From NCBI GenBank assembly GCA_964419545.1, contig CAYQQU010000081.1, positions 1 to 22,170 on the forward strand: DNA of 22,170 nt. Direction: 5' to 3'. Both the position numbers and the translations under genes were made by a program. This stretch comes from CAYQQU01 sp964419545. Its GTDB lineage: Bacteria > Bacteroidota > Bacteroidia > Chitinophagales > Saprospiraceae. This document shows, piece by piece, positions 7,422-14,599 of this stretch. The notes under the pieces are model-generated. The model was not told where the DNA came from. It did not search any database and saw only the letters and a program-made list of their open reading frames with translations. How positions within the stretch are numbered: the first letter of the stretch is position 1; each line of letters opens with the position of its first letter.

Positions 7422-8807
7422 TCACTGCTGCTGTTGGGTGTAGGCTACTTTTAGCCGGACCGGGTACTGGGGGTGATTGCCGCCGTACAGGACCGACCGC
7501 CAGGGGTTGGCCGCTTTGAACGGTACGACATTGGTCAACTCATTGGTGAATTTTCCAGCCAGCAGGTACAGTACATTGCTGTTCTCCCCATCGATCATGC
7601 GCTGCAGATGGGCCGTGATGTTAAACCGGTATATTACCGGCGCCCCGTTGCCGGGATCCTCGGGCGCGCCGCCGAAAAAGCCCGGCACCGATACGCCGCG
7701 CGACACGACGATGCCCAGGTCGGTGATGGGTTGCAGTCCGTCCTCTCCGACATCGACATACAGCAACAGTTGTTGTACACGTTCGAAGACGAGCGGGTTA
7801 TCCTCCTCCAGGTCAGCAGCGGTGATTTCCAGTTCCGCGTTATTGACAATGACTCCTTCCAGGGTGTTCAGGGCCGGTATTTCCAGCCGTCCGTTGACAC
7901 CCGCCAGCCCTTGTACGAAAAAGAGGCTGTCGTTGTCGGCGGGCGCTTCCAGCACCGGTTCCACCCGCGAGCCAGTATAATCGTGCTCGTAGGTATTGAG
8001 CCGGGTGCTCAGGGCGGTGAACTGGAAGCGGAACTGGTTCGCTTCTCCGTCCGAATCCCGGTAGTACAGCACGACACCGCCCTCCACGGAAGTGAGCAGA
8101 TTGAAGCTCAGCAAACCGAAAGTCGATTGCGTGGGTCGGATATGGATGCCTTTAAACTGCTCCAGGAAAGTCGTATCATCAGCGGTGATCAGCGTATCGT
8201 AACTGAGTAGTTCTTCTCCCAGGGCGGGATCCAGCGGCACCCGCAGGTGGCGGAAACTAATGGTGTCGGCATTGCCGTTACTCCAGCGGACCACCTCCAG
8301 GCTGTCGAAGCTGGGCTCGAAATCTACGGCGCCGAGGGGCATGGCTTCCGTCTGGAAAGACTGGTTGGAGAAATATTCCGATTCGCGCGGCATATCTTCC
8401 GTGACGCGAAATACTTCCAGTCCGAAAGGATCGTCGACCCGGCCGTAAATGCCGGCAGAGTCGTAGGGCAGCACCAGCACGATAGAATCCAGCTCAGCGC
8501 CTTCAAAATCGGGTTTGATGCGTTCCAGGCGAGGCTGGGCGTAGATAGCCACCTCCGTCATGCCGAAAACCGGATCGGCGAAACGCCCGAACCGGTAATT
8601 GATAAGTTGTTCGGATACAAAAGGAGAATAGGCGCGGACCGAATCGCCCCGCACGGTTCCGGAAACGATAGACAGGGTATCATTAAACCCTACGTTCGCG
8701 CGATCTTCTTCGAAGAGCTCCGCTCCGACCACGAGCGGGTCGGAGCAGGTGGAGAACACCAGCACGGCCAAAGCAACGATCAGTAGATACCAGGTATACT
8801 TTGTCAT
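7422..8807 (-). CDS. DUF4270 family outer-membrane lipoprotein
   Basis: 461 aa. MTKYTWYLLIVALAVLVFSTC is a lipoprotein signal with the lipid-attachment Cys at 21. The mature start (DPLVVGAELFEEDRANVGFND) matches the DUF4270 pattern of Asp-Pro-x-x-x-Gly followed by an acidic stretch and a Thr-rich strand. The rest is beta-rich, with repeated segments such as ELDSIVLVLPYDSAGIYG and NNAELEITAADLEEDNP. It ends NHPQYPVRLKVAYTQQQQ. The family is common in Bacteroidota and often sits beside the half-length GT5 gene, as here; its function is not established. Expected at the outer membrane or cell surface. It has an about 160-nt leader if the promoter at 8974-9005 is used. Confidence 0.87.
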   Translation of the reverse strand: MTKYTWYLLIVALAVLVFSTCSDPLVVGAELFEEDRANVGFNDTLSIVSGTVRGDSVRAYSPFVSEQLINYRFGRFADPVFGMTEVAIYAQPRLERIKPDFEGAELDSIVLVLPYDSAGIYGRVDDPFGLEVFRVTEDMPRESEYFSNQSFQTEAMPLGAVDFEPSFDSLEVVRWSNGNADTISFRHLRVPLDPALGEELLSYDTLITADDTTFLEQFKGIHIRPTQSTFGLLSFNLLTSVEGGVVLYYRDSDGEANQFRFQFTALSTRLNTYEHDYTGSRVEPVLEAPADNDSLFFVQGLAGVNGRLEIPALNTLEGVIVNNAELEITAADLEEDNPLVFERVQQLLLYVDVGEDGLQPITDLGIVVSRGVSVPGFFGGAPEDPGNGAPVIYRFNITAHLQRMIDGENSNVLYLLAGKFTNELTNVVPFKAANPWRSVLYGGNHPQYPVRLKVAYTQQQQ

Positions 8808-8973
8808 ACAAAAAAATTGATGAACCTCCCCGCGGCGTCTGCAGCGGGCGTCATTTTGTTTTAGGGGAAATTTGTTTAGGTTGTGAAGTTAAAACGCTGA
8901 ATTGTATTATCTGCTTTGTAGGGCTGCGGCCGATCGGCTGCATGGGCAAAACGCGGAAAAAGAAATAGCAGGC

Positions 8974-9005
8974 CGAAAATACCCCCTTTTATGACAATTC
9001 GGCAA
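8974..9005 (-). promoter_or_regulatory. Candidate promoter for DUF4270-glmS
   Basis: On the minus strand TTG (9005-9003) lies 21 nt upstream of TATTTTCG (8981-8974), one mismatch from TAnnTTTG. It sits in the 249-bp gap between the GT5 gene and the DUF4270 gene, which otherwise holds no ORF or clear hairpin that I can see. Confidence 0.3.
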
Positions 9006-9056
9006 GGGCTTTGAAAAATTTAACCTCAAACGGGAAAACTTTTAACAGGCTTCGGA

Positions 9057-9875
9057 TCAGTCGGAAACTTCTTCCGCCAGGAAATTTTGGTAGAACTCCA
9101 TGTAAGCGGCGAGGTAATCGTCGCCCTGGTAGTCTAAAATGGGCTTATTGGTTTTCTTCAGCACCTTGCTAACGGAATCCGGCAGTTCTTCGCTGCCTCG
9201 AATAACGCCGTCGGCGAAGGCCACCGCCCCGCTATGCAGGGTGATGCCGCTGCCGTTCTGGTAAGCGTTCAGGTCTTCCGAAGTCAGGTTATTGATCGTG
9301 GCTTTTGCCAGGAACTTGTCGGAAAAAGACTTATCCAGCGAATCGCGGTAAACCGAGTACACCACTTTGGATTGCTGGAAGAGCGGTTCGCTTTTGTACG
9401 CCGTCTTGAGGTAGAGCGGGATCAGGCTGGTCATCCAGCCGTGGCAATGGATGATATCCGGAGGCCATCCGAACTTCTTCACGGTTTCCACTACGCCTTT
9501 GCAGAAAAAAACCATGCGATCGACATTGTCGTCGAAAGGCTCCCCATCGTCGCCGGCGAAAACGCCCTTGCGTTTAAAAAAATCTTCGTTATCGAGGAAA
9601 TAGACCTGCATGCGCGCTTCCGGGAGGGACGCGACTTTGATGATCAGCGGGTAATCGTCGTCGTCGACTATGATATTCATCCCAGAGAGTCGGACCACTT
9701 CGTGAAGCCGGTGACGCCGTTCGTTAATCGTTCCGTAACGGGGCATTAACACCCGGATTTCCATGCCATTTTCCTGAATATATTGAGGAAGCTTACGGGC
9801 TATTTCCGAAATCTCCGAGAGCGCAGTGTAAGGACGCATTTCCTGTGTGACGATCAGCACTTTCTTCTTACTCAT
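9057..9875 (-). CDS. Half-length GT5 glycogen/starch synthase-like protein
   Basis: 272 aa from ATG 9875. An in-frame start at 9926 is rejected because it lies within the -7 element (9924-9931). It matches the N-terminal GT5 domain of glycogen synthase: KVLIVTQEMRPYTALSEISE at the start, GMEIRVLMPRYGTINERRHR, RMQVYFLDNEDFFKRKGVF and DIIHCHGWMTSLIPLYLK. Bacteroidota commonly encode this short form, often annotated glycogen synthase. Two departures argue against ordinary activity: the ADP-glucose-binding K-x-G-G-L segment near the N-terminus is replaced by YTALSEIS, and the whole C-terminal GT-B half, which carries the nucleotide site and catalytic acids, is missing. Role unknown. It is divergent from panC and upstream of DUF4270. 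Confidence 0.88.
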   Translation of the reverse strand: MSKKKVLIVTQEMRPYTALSEISEIARKLPQYIQENGMEIRVLMPRYGTINERRHRLHEVVRLSGMNIIVDDDDYPLIIKVASLPEARMQVYFLDNEDFFKRKGVFAGDDGEPFDDNVDRMVFFCKGVVETVKKFGWPPDIIHCHGWMTSLIPLYLKTAYKSEPLFQQSKVVYSVYRDSLDKSFSDKFLAKATINNLTSEDLNAYQNGSGITLHSGAVAFADGVIRGSEELPDSVSKVLKKTNKPILDYQGDDYLAAYMEFYQNFLAEEVSD

Positions 9876-9923
9876 AGAGCCAAAGAGATGTAAAAGGTTA
9901 ACTGCCTTCAATGAACAAGACTG

Positions 9924-9931
9924 CAAAGTTA
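9924..9931 (-). promoter_or_regulatory. -7 promoter element of the GT5 gene
   Basis: The minus strand reads TAACTTTG, a perfect match to TAnnTTTG, with a predicted transcription start near 9917 and a leader of about 42 nt to ATG 9875. No good -33 TTG is at the expected spacing. It forms a divergent pair with 9992-9999. Confidence 0.55.
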
Positions 9932-9991
9932 GTAAAAATACAGGACTTTTTCTTCTATCCTGTTGCTTAATACACTGTTAACAAAAACAGC

Positions 9992-9999
9992 TATATTTG
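9992..9999 (+). promoter_or_regulatory. -7 promoter element of panC
   Basis: TATATTTG is a perfect TAnnTTTG match. The predicted transcription start is near 10006, giving a leader of about 55 nt to ATG 10061. This also argues against the upstream in-frame start at 10010. No convincing -33 box is at standard spacing. Confidence 0.5.
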
Positions 10000-10060
10000 C
10001 CGAATAGTTTTGCGCTCCGCCGGCTGCCGGTTGCTGCCGCGGGAAAGAAGCCAGCACAGC

Positions 10061-10915
10061 ATGTATCTTTTCAAGCGAATTTCCGATTTGCAAACCTATC
10101 TCACCAGCGTTCGGGCAGGCAGCCGTACTTTCGGCTTCGTACCGACCATGGGAGCGCTGCACGACGGCCACCTCTCGCTCGTCGAACGGTCGCGGGCCGA
10201 AAACCAGCTCACGATAACCAGCATCTTCGTCAACCCTACGCAGTTCAACGAAGCCGACGACCTCAAGCGTTATCCCCGCACACCGGTTAAAGACATCGAG
10301 ATGCTCTACCGGGTTGGTAATGAAGTGCTGTTTATGCCCGACATCGCCGAAGTGTATCCCAACGGCCCCGTTACGGCGGCTGATCTGGACCTGGGCGGCC
10401 TCGACCAGGGCATGGAAGGCCGGTACCGGCCGGGCCACTTTGCGGGGGTCGCAACCGTCGTACGTCGCTTGCTCGACATCGTGCAGCCCGAACGGCTCTA
10501 TCTGGGCCAGAAAGATTACCAGCAATTTCTGGTGGTCCGGAAAATGATCCAGCAGCTCGGCTACAACGTGGAGGCTGTTGCCTGCCCTACCGTACGGGAG
10601 CCCGACGGCCTGGCGATGAGCTCCCGCAACGTCAGGCTAAATCCGGAATACCGCTCCAAAGCCCCCGCCATCTACCAGTCGCTGCTTACCGCCCGCAACC
10701 TGGCGGCCACCGAACAGCCGCCCGCCGCCGCCCGCCGGCAGGCGCTCGAATACCTCGAACGCCACGGGCTCAGGCCAGAGTATTTCGAGATCGTCGACGC
10801 CGACACCCTACTGCCCGTCTCCTCCTGGCGGGATGCCGGCCGGATCATGGCCTGTACCGCCGCCTGGGCGGGGGAAGTCCGCCTCATCGACAATATGCTG
10901 CTCAAGGAAAGTTGA
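10061..10915 (+). CDS. panC: Pantothenate synthetase (pantoate--beta-alanine ligase)
   Basis: 284 aa, normal length. It joins pantoate and beta-alanine with ATP to make pantothenate, the coenzyme A precursor, in the cytoplasm. The ATP-binding HIGH-type motif is PTMGALHDGH (28-37). FVNPTQF (57-63), EGRYRPGHF (119-127), LGQKDYQQ (148-155) and the KMSKS-like SSRN (187-190) are all present. The start at 10061 (MYLFKRISDL) matches the family; an earlier in-frame start at 10010 adds 17 residues with no family similarity and lies within a few nt of the predicted transcription start. It is followed by panD, which makes its beta-alanine substrate, after a 196-bp gap that may carry a second promoter. 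Confidence 0.97.
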   Translation: MYLFKRISDLQTYLTSVRAGSRTFGFVPTMGALHDGHLSLVERSRAENQLTITSIFVNPTQFNEADDLKRYPRTPVKDIEMLYRVGNEVLFMPDIAEVYPNGPVTAADLDLGGLDQGMEGRYRPGHFAGVATVVRRLLDIVQPERLYLGQKDYQQFLVVRKMIQQLGYNVEAVACPTVREPDGLAMSSRNVRLNPEYRSKAPAIYQSLLTARNLAATEQPPAAARRQALEYLERHGLRPEYFEIVDADTLLPVSSWRDAGRIMACTAAWAGEVRLIDNMLLKES

Positions 10916-10956
10916 GGTAAATCGACCTATTTTAACCGTTTCCCAAAAAACTGCCC

Positions 10957-10964
10957 TATTTTTG
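10957..10964 (+). promoter_or_regulatory. Candidate -7 element upstream of panD
   Basis: TATTTTTG matches TAnnTTTG exactly and lies 42 nt after the panC stop. It would give panD an about 140-nt leader. That leader contains two short inverted repeats, GTTTT-GCC-AAAAC and CGGGC-TATCG-GCCCG, at about 11042-11070. It could mean panD is expressed independently of panC. No -33 box is clear. Confidence 0.35.
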
Positions 10965-11111
10965 CGTCGCGAAATAGAGGGCGATCTTTTCCTCGCCCCG
11001 CGCGGCTAAACTATGCGCAATATCATTTTGTTTTGAATGGGAGTTTTGCCAAAACGGGCTATCGGCCCGGATTTAACATACCCCTAACAAAATAATATAC
11101 TTTTTGGCGCG

Positions 11112-11462
11112 ATGATGATTCAACGTTTTAAATCGAAAATACACCGAGGCGCCATTACCCAGGCGGACCTCAATTACGTGGGCAGCATCACGATTGACGA
11201 AGACCTGATGGACGCCGCCAACCTCATCGAAGGCGAACGGGTGCAGGTGGTCAACAACAATAACGGTGAGCGGCTGGAAACGTACGTCATCAAAGGCGAG
11301 CGCGGCTCGGGCGTCATTTGCCTCAACGGCGCCGCCGCCCGGCGCGCACAGGTAGGCGATACGGTCATTATCATCGCCTACGCCTGGATGTCGGAAGCCG
11401 AAGCCCGGCAATTCGAACCGGCCATCGTGTTCCCCGAAGAAGGCAACCGGCTGCCGCGTTAA
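11112..11462 (+). CDS. panD: Aspartate 1-decarboxylase proenzyme
   Basis: 116 aa. It decarboxylates L-aspartate to beta-alanine for PanC. The pyruvoyl self-processing site is Gly24-Ser25 (LNYVGSITID), cut to leave a pyruvoyl group on Ser25. Lys9, Arg54, Thr57, Tyr58 and Asn72 (CLNGAAA) all fall at the positions known from the E. coli enzyme when numbered from the ATG at 11112; an adjacent ATG at 11115 is also possible. No frameshift or truncation. It completes a panC-panD pair. No PanZ-like maturation factor is in the window, consistent with lineages whose PanD processes itself. Confidence 0.97.
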   Translation: MMIQRFKSKIHRGAITQADLNYVGSITIDEDLMDAANLIEGERVQVVNNNNGERLETYVIKGERGSGVICLNGAAARRAQVGDTVIIIAYAWMSEAEARQFEPAIVFPEEGNRLPR

Positions 11463-11602
11463 CCGAAACTGATGAGACATTTTTTTCATGGGTTTTCGTG
11501 AATACGGCAACCATCCTCCTCTTTTATCGTTTCAGAAACAATATTTCTTTTTTACATTTTTCTGTTTTCTCCCCCGTCGGAATCGCATTGATTTGGAAAA
11601 GC

Positions 11603-11644
11603 TCCTGCCTCTCGATTGCCGTAAAATCTGGTATCGAGGCAGGA
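11603..11644 (+). repeat. Bulged inverted repeat after panD
   Basis: TCCTGCCTC(TC)GAT at 11603-11616 pairs with ATCGAGGCAGGA at 11633-11644: 12 bp with a 2-nt bulge and a 16-nt loop. Poly-T follows only about 13 nt later, after GGAATTCC, so termination is possible but not typical. Confidence 0.55.
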
Positions 11645-11724
11645 ATAAGGAATTCCCCGTTTTTTGGAAGCTAAAAATTAAATGCGATCGCCCTGCTTAT
11701 AAGGATTTTTCATTCAGCAAGGGC

Positions 11725-11732
11725 TATCTTTG
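11725..11732 (+). promoter_or_regulatory. -7 promoter element of the UPF0104-rfaE2 unit
   Basis: TATCTTTG is a perfect TAnnTTTG match, with a predicted transcription start near 11739 and a leader of about 33 nt to ATG 11772. An alternative in-frame start at 11730 lies inside this element and is therefore unlikely. Confidence 0.55.
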
Positions 11733-11771
11733 CGGACCTTGTTGGGTAAGAGCTGCTTTCAAATTAGCAAC

Positions 11772-12869
11772 ATGAACTACAAGCGCTACTTTTTCAACTT
11801 TCTGAAGTTCCTGCTCTTTCTGAGCGTGGGCGTCGGTATCCTATACGTAGTGTACCGCAAGCAAGCTTCGGCTTACCGGGAGGAATGCGTAGGCAAAGGC
11901 GTCCCCGCGGAAGAATGCAGCCTGATCAGCAAAGTCATCCAGGATTTTGCCGGGGTCGACTATTTCTGGATCCTAATGGTGCTGCTGGCCTTTACCTTCA
12001 GTAATGTCAGCCGGGCGCTGCGCTGGAATATGCTGATCCGGCAGTTGGGGTACCAACCGAAGTTTTCCAATTCTTTCCTATCGACGATGATCGGCTATTT
12101 CGCCAACCTGGGGCTGCCCCGCCTCGGCGAGGTCGTGCGCGCCGGCACAATGGCGCAGTACGAACGCATCGCAGTGGAAAAGGTGATGGGCACCATCGTC
12201 GCCGACCGGGTGCTCGACGTCATCTGTATTCTGCTGATCACGGGGCTGGCCTTTTTGCTGCAGTACGACATCATCTGGCAGTTTGTGGAAGAACACGTTT
12301 CCTTCGCCGACCGATTGGGCGGCAGCGGCTACCTGTTGCTCTACCTGGCGCTCGCCGGCCTGGCCGTGCTGGGCGGACTGTACGCTTTCCGGCGGCCGCT
12401 GATGCGCACCAGGCTGTTTCAGAAAATCGCCGGCATCGCCCAGGGCTTCCTGCAGGGAATACAGACCGTGCGCACGATCGACCGGCCAGGCCTCTTCCTG
12501 CTCCATACCGCCAACATCTGGTTCATGTACTACTCGATGACGTACCTTTGTTTCTTTGCCTACGAACCCACTGAGCACCTCCCGGCTCTGGCGGCGCTGG
12601 TGGTTTACGTTTTCGGCGGCTGGGGCATCGTCATTCCGTCTCCGGGCGGCATGGGCACTTACCACTTTCTGGCCCAAACGGCCCTGATGATGTACGGCGT
12701 CAGCGGAGAAGACGGCTTTTCGTGGGCGAACATTTCTTTCTTTTCCATCCAGATCGGCTGCAATATCTTCGTCGGCATCCTGGCGCTGATCCTGCTGCCC
12801 ATTATCAATCGCAATTATCACCCGCAAACGACCTTGCCGAAATTACAGAAAACGGATGTCAACGTTTGA
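11772..12869 (+). CDS. Lysylphosphatidylglycerol synthase TM-region / UPF0104 family membrane protein
   Basis: 365 aa, polytopic inner-membrane protein with about eight hydrophobic segments; the first is FLLFLSVGVGILYVVY. Family signatures visible are SRALRWNMLIRQLG, IGYFANLGLPRLGEVVRAG, TIVADRVLDVICILL and IVIPSPGGMGTYHFLAQ. The domain is the membrane part of MprF/AglD-type proteins, associated with lipid or lipid-linked substrate translocation. The soluble aminoacyl-transferase half of MprF is absent, so lysyl-PG synthesis is not expected. An insert after TM1 (ASAYREECVGKGVPAEECSL) carries two Cys, possibly a periplasmic disulfide. Its last 14 nt overlap rfaE2, implying coupled translation and perhaps a shared surface-glycan pathway. 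The substrate is unknown. Confidence 0.9.
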   Translation: MNYKRYFFNFLKFLLFLSVGVGILYVVYRKQASAYREECVGKGVPAEECSLISKVIQDFAGVDYFWILMVLLAFTFSNVSRALRWNMLIRQLGYQPKFSNSFLSTMIGYFANLGLPRLGEVVRAGTMAQYERIAVEKVMGTIVADRVLDVICILLITGLAFLLQYDIIWQFVEEHVSFADRLGGSGYLLLYLALAGLAVLGGLYAFRRPLMRTRLFQKIAGIAQGFLQGIQTVRTIDRPGLFLLHTANIWFMYYSMTYLCFFAYEPTEHLPALAALVVYVFGGWGIVIPSPGGMGTYHFLAQTALMMYGVSGEDGFSWANISFFSIQIGCNIFVGILALILLPIINRNYHPQTTLPKLQKTDVNV

Positions 12870-13347
12870 TCGCATCGCCGCCAAGATCGCAGACTGGCCC
12901 AACGCCCGGCAAACCGTGGCGCAATGGCAGGCCCGGGGCGAAAAAGTGGTTTTTACCAACGGTTGCTTCGACATCCTGCACTACGGGCACGTCCACTACC
13001 TGGCGGGCGCCCGCGACCTCGGCGACCACCTGGTGATCGGCCTCAATTCCGCCGCCTCCGTCCGCCGCCTGAAAGGACCAAATCGCCCCATCCACGATGA
13101 ACAGAGCCGCCGGCACCTCCTCGCCGGCCTCGCCTTCGTCAGCCTGGTGGTGGTCTTCGAACAGGATACGCCATACGAACTTATCCGAACGTTGCGCCCC
13201 GACGTGCTGGTCAAAGGCGGCGACTGGCAGCCGGCCGACATCGTAGGGTCGGATATCGTGCTCGCCGACGGCGGCCAGGTGCTCAGCCTTCCTTACGTGA
13301 CGGGCTACTCCACCACCGCTATCGAAGAAAAGATCCGCAAACAATAA
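12856..13347 (+). CDS. rfaE2: D-glycero-beta-D-manno-heptose 1-phosphate adenylyltransferase (stand-alone RfaE2)
   Basis: 163 aa, a single nucleotidyltransferase domain equivalent to the C-terminal half of HldE. It forms ADP-heptose from heptose-1-phosphate and ATP for lipopolysaccharide or other surface glycans. VVFTNGCFDILHYGHVHYL (32-49) carries the HxGH nucleotide-binding motif. VLVKGGDW, GSDIVLADGG and the C-terminal GYSTTAIEEKIR are typical. The kinase half (RfaE1) is not adjacent and must be encoded elsewhere if the pathway is complete. The ATG lies 14 nt inside the end of the UPF0104 gene in another frame, suggesting translational coupling. A related cytidylyltransferase (TagD-like) role is less likely given the close match to RfaE2. 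Confidence 0.93.
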   Translation: MSTFDRIAAKIADWPNARQTVAQWQARGEKVVFTNGCFDILHYGHVHYLAGARDLGDHLVIGLNSAASVRRLKGPNRPIHDEQSRRHLLAGLAFVSLVVVFEQDTPYELIRTLRPDVLVKGGDWQPADIVGSDIVLADGGQVLSLPYVTGYSTTAIEEKIRKQ

Positions 13348-13383
13348 GGAACGGTAGGTTCAACCCTTGCTGCTTCCGGACTG

Positions 13384-13413
13384 TTTTGTAAAAAGATCCT
13401 ATTTTATACAAAA
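13384..13413 (+). repeat. Short inverted repeat upstream of the Nif3-family gene
   Basis: TTTTGTA (13384-13390) and TACAAAA (13407-13413) form a perfect 7-bp inverted repeat 16 nt apart, ending 10 nt before the start codon. It could be an operator or a leader hairpin; chance is also possible in this AT-rich gap. Confidence 0.4.
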
Positions 13414-13423
13414 TCAATCTATT

Positions 13424-14416
13424 ATGTCCATTCGGGAACTGATCCGGTATTTGGAGGAGGTCGCGCCGCCGGTGTATCAGGAAAGCTACGATAATGCAGG
13501 CTTGCTGGTAGGCGACGCCGATGCCGAACTGCGCGGCGTACTGCTTTGCCTGGATTCTACCGAAGCCGTGATCGACGAAGCCATCGCCAGCGGATGCAAT
13601 CTCGTGGTCGCCCACCATCCGATCATCTTCAGAGGCCTGAAGCAGATCACCGGGCGCAATTATGTGGAGCGGGTCGTACTGCGCGCCATCCGCAACGACA
13701 TTGCCATTTACGCTATCCATACCAACCTGGATAACGTCTATCAGCGCGGCGTCAACGAGAAGATAGCCGAGAAAATCGGCTTGCAGCAAACGCGCCTGCT
13801 CGCCCCGAAAACTATGCAGAAGAAGATCTTAACGCAGGTGGCGGCCGACCGCCTGCCAGGGGTAAAATCGCGCTTGTCGGCCATCGCCGAGCTCGCCGTT
13901 TCCCGCGAGCAGCTCGAGATCGCCTTTCCGGCCGGCCGGCAGCATCAGGTGTTGCAGATCCTCCGGGAGGAAGCCGGCAACAGCCGGCTGCACTACCAGC
14001 AGCTGGCGCTGGAGAATGAAAGCCCCTCGGTAGGGTCGGGCATGATCGGCGAGCTTGCAGAACCCATGTCCCCGGAAGCCTTCTTGCGTCACCTCAAAAC
14101 GGCGATGCGGGCCGCCTGTATTCGCCATACAGCCCCCATCGACCGGCCGGTACAACGCGTTGCGGTATGCGGCGGCGCCGGCGGCTTCCTACTGCCTCAC
14201 GCCATCCGGCAGCGCGCCGATGTTTTCGTTACCGCGGATTACAAATACCACGAATTTTTCGACGCCGACGGGCGTCTGATGATCGCCGATATCGGGCATT
14301 ACGAAAGCGAACAGTATACCGTGGAACTATTATATGAGCTTATTTCCCAGAAATTTACTAATTTTGCGGCTCATTGCACGGAGGTAAACACCAACCCCGT
14401 GCATTATTTCACATAA
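13424..14416 (+). CDS. Nif3-like dinuclear metal center hexameric protein (DUF34/YqfO)
   Basis: 330 aa from ATG 13424 (MSIRELIRYLEEVAPP), the usual family start; an upstream in-frame start at 13367 adds unrelated residues. The metal ligands are visible: His64-His65 (VAHHPIIF), Asp103 (HTNLDNV), His292 and Glu296 (IGHYESEQ). Typical ends are SGMIGEL and VNTNPVHYF. The central insert (about 133-200) corresponds to the CutA/PII-like domain of YqfO but is shorter: it goes from KKILTQVAADRLPGVKSRL almost directly to EQLEIAFPAGRQHQVLQIL. The about 40-residue loop usually containing GNY...F...GTF is missing. Biochemical function is unsettled; GTP cyclohydrolase-like or metal-related roles have been proposed. 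It is followed by the zinc-ribbon gene, a common pairing. Confidence 0.92.
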   Translation: MSIRELIRYLEEVAPPVYQESYDNAGLLVGDADAELRGVLLCLDSTEAVIDEAIASGCNLVVAHHPIIFRGLKQITGRNYVERVVLRAIRNDIAIYAIHTNLDNVYQRGVNEKIAEKIGLQQTRLLAPKTMQKKILTQVAADRLPGVKSRLSAIAELAVSREQLEIAFPAGRQHQVLQILREEAGNSRLHYQQLALENESPSVGSGMIGELAEPMSPEAFLRHLKTAMRAACIRHTAPIDRPVQRVAVCGGAGGFLLPHAIRQRADVFVTADYKYHEFFDADGRLMIADIGHYESEQYTVELLYELISQKFTNFAAHCTEVNTNPVHYFT

Positions 14417-14577
14417 GCAATGGTAAAATTATAAGTTCGCGTTTTTGAGCAGGCTATTTTGGTGTCAGACAAGACAAAAACTGCAGGCATAGCCGAAGCT
14501 ACAACGAGGCTTTAACAACGCCTGTCGCCAAAAAAGGTCCTCACAAAATGATGAAGTCATTGTTTTACCATTACTAA
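14414..14577. repeat. About 154-164-bp palindromic repeat element (MITE/REP-like)
   Basis: Perfect 10-bp outer arms AATGGTAAAA (14419-14428) and TTTTACCATT (14563-14572) extend with two mismatches to 15 bp (14414-14428 with 14563-14577), taking in the nif3 stop codon. The central hairpin TAGC-CGAA-GCTA (14490-14501) has the same symmetry point, 14495.5. Inner arms 14457-14470 and 14520-14533 match at 11 of 14 positions with one bulge. Many further pairs occur between 14431 and 14456. The whole stretch can fold as one long imperfect hairpin. It occupies most of the 183-bp gap between nif3 and the zinc-ribbon gene. No clear target-site duplication is seen. Confidence 0.65.
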
Positions 14578-14599
14578 GGCCGTCCAAACAATATTTTTT

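Larger units (their letters stand above)
11463..11771 (+). other. AT-rich 309-bp intergenic region
   Basis: The stretch between panD and the UPF0104 gene is clearly lower in GC than its surroundings. It begins with T-rich runs (a T7 at about 11479-11485) and holds a bulged inverted repeat at 11603-11644, a T6 near 11660 and a perfect -7 element at 11725-11732. A possible 95-codon ORF at 11488-11775 has no recognisable domain and unusual composition, so I do not call it. I found no tRNA fold. Confidence 0.5.

Noticed and set aside
9924..9999. Replication origin at the divergent switch of gene direction
   Set aside because: No DnaA-box cluster, no dnaA or parAB neighbours; the switch is explained by two divergent -7 promoter elements.
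11684..11691. GCGATCGC (HIP1-like) palindromes, also near 21052
   Set aside because: Only two scattered copies in 22 kb, as expected by chance in GC-rich DNA; no clustering.
12078..12827. 249-codon leftward ORF antisense to the UPF0104 gene
   Set aside because: Shadow ORF; His/Gln-rich translation typical of the reverse of hydrophobic coding DNA.
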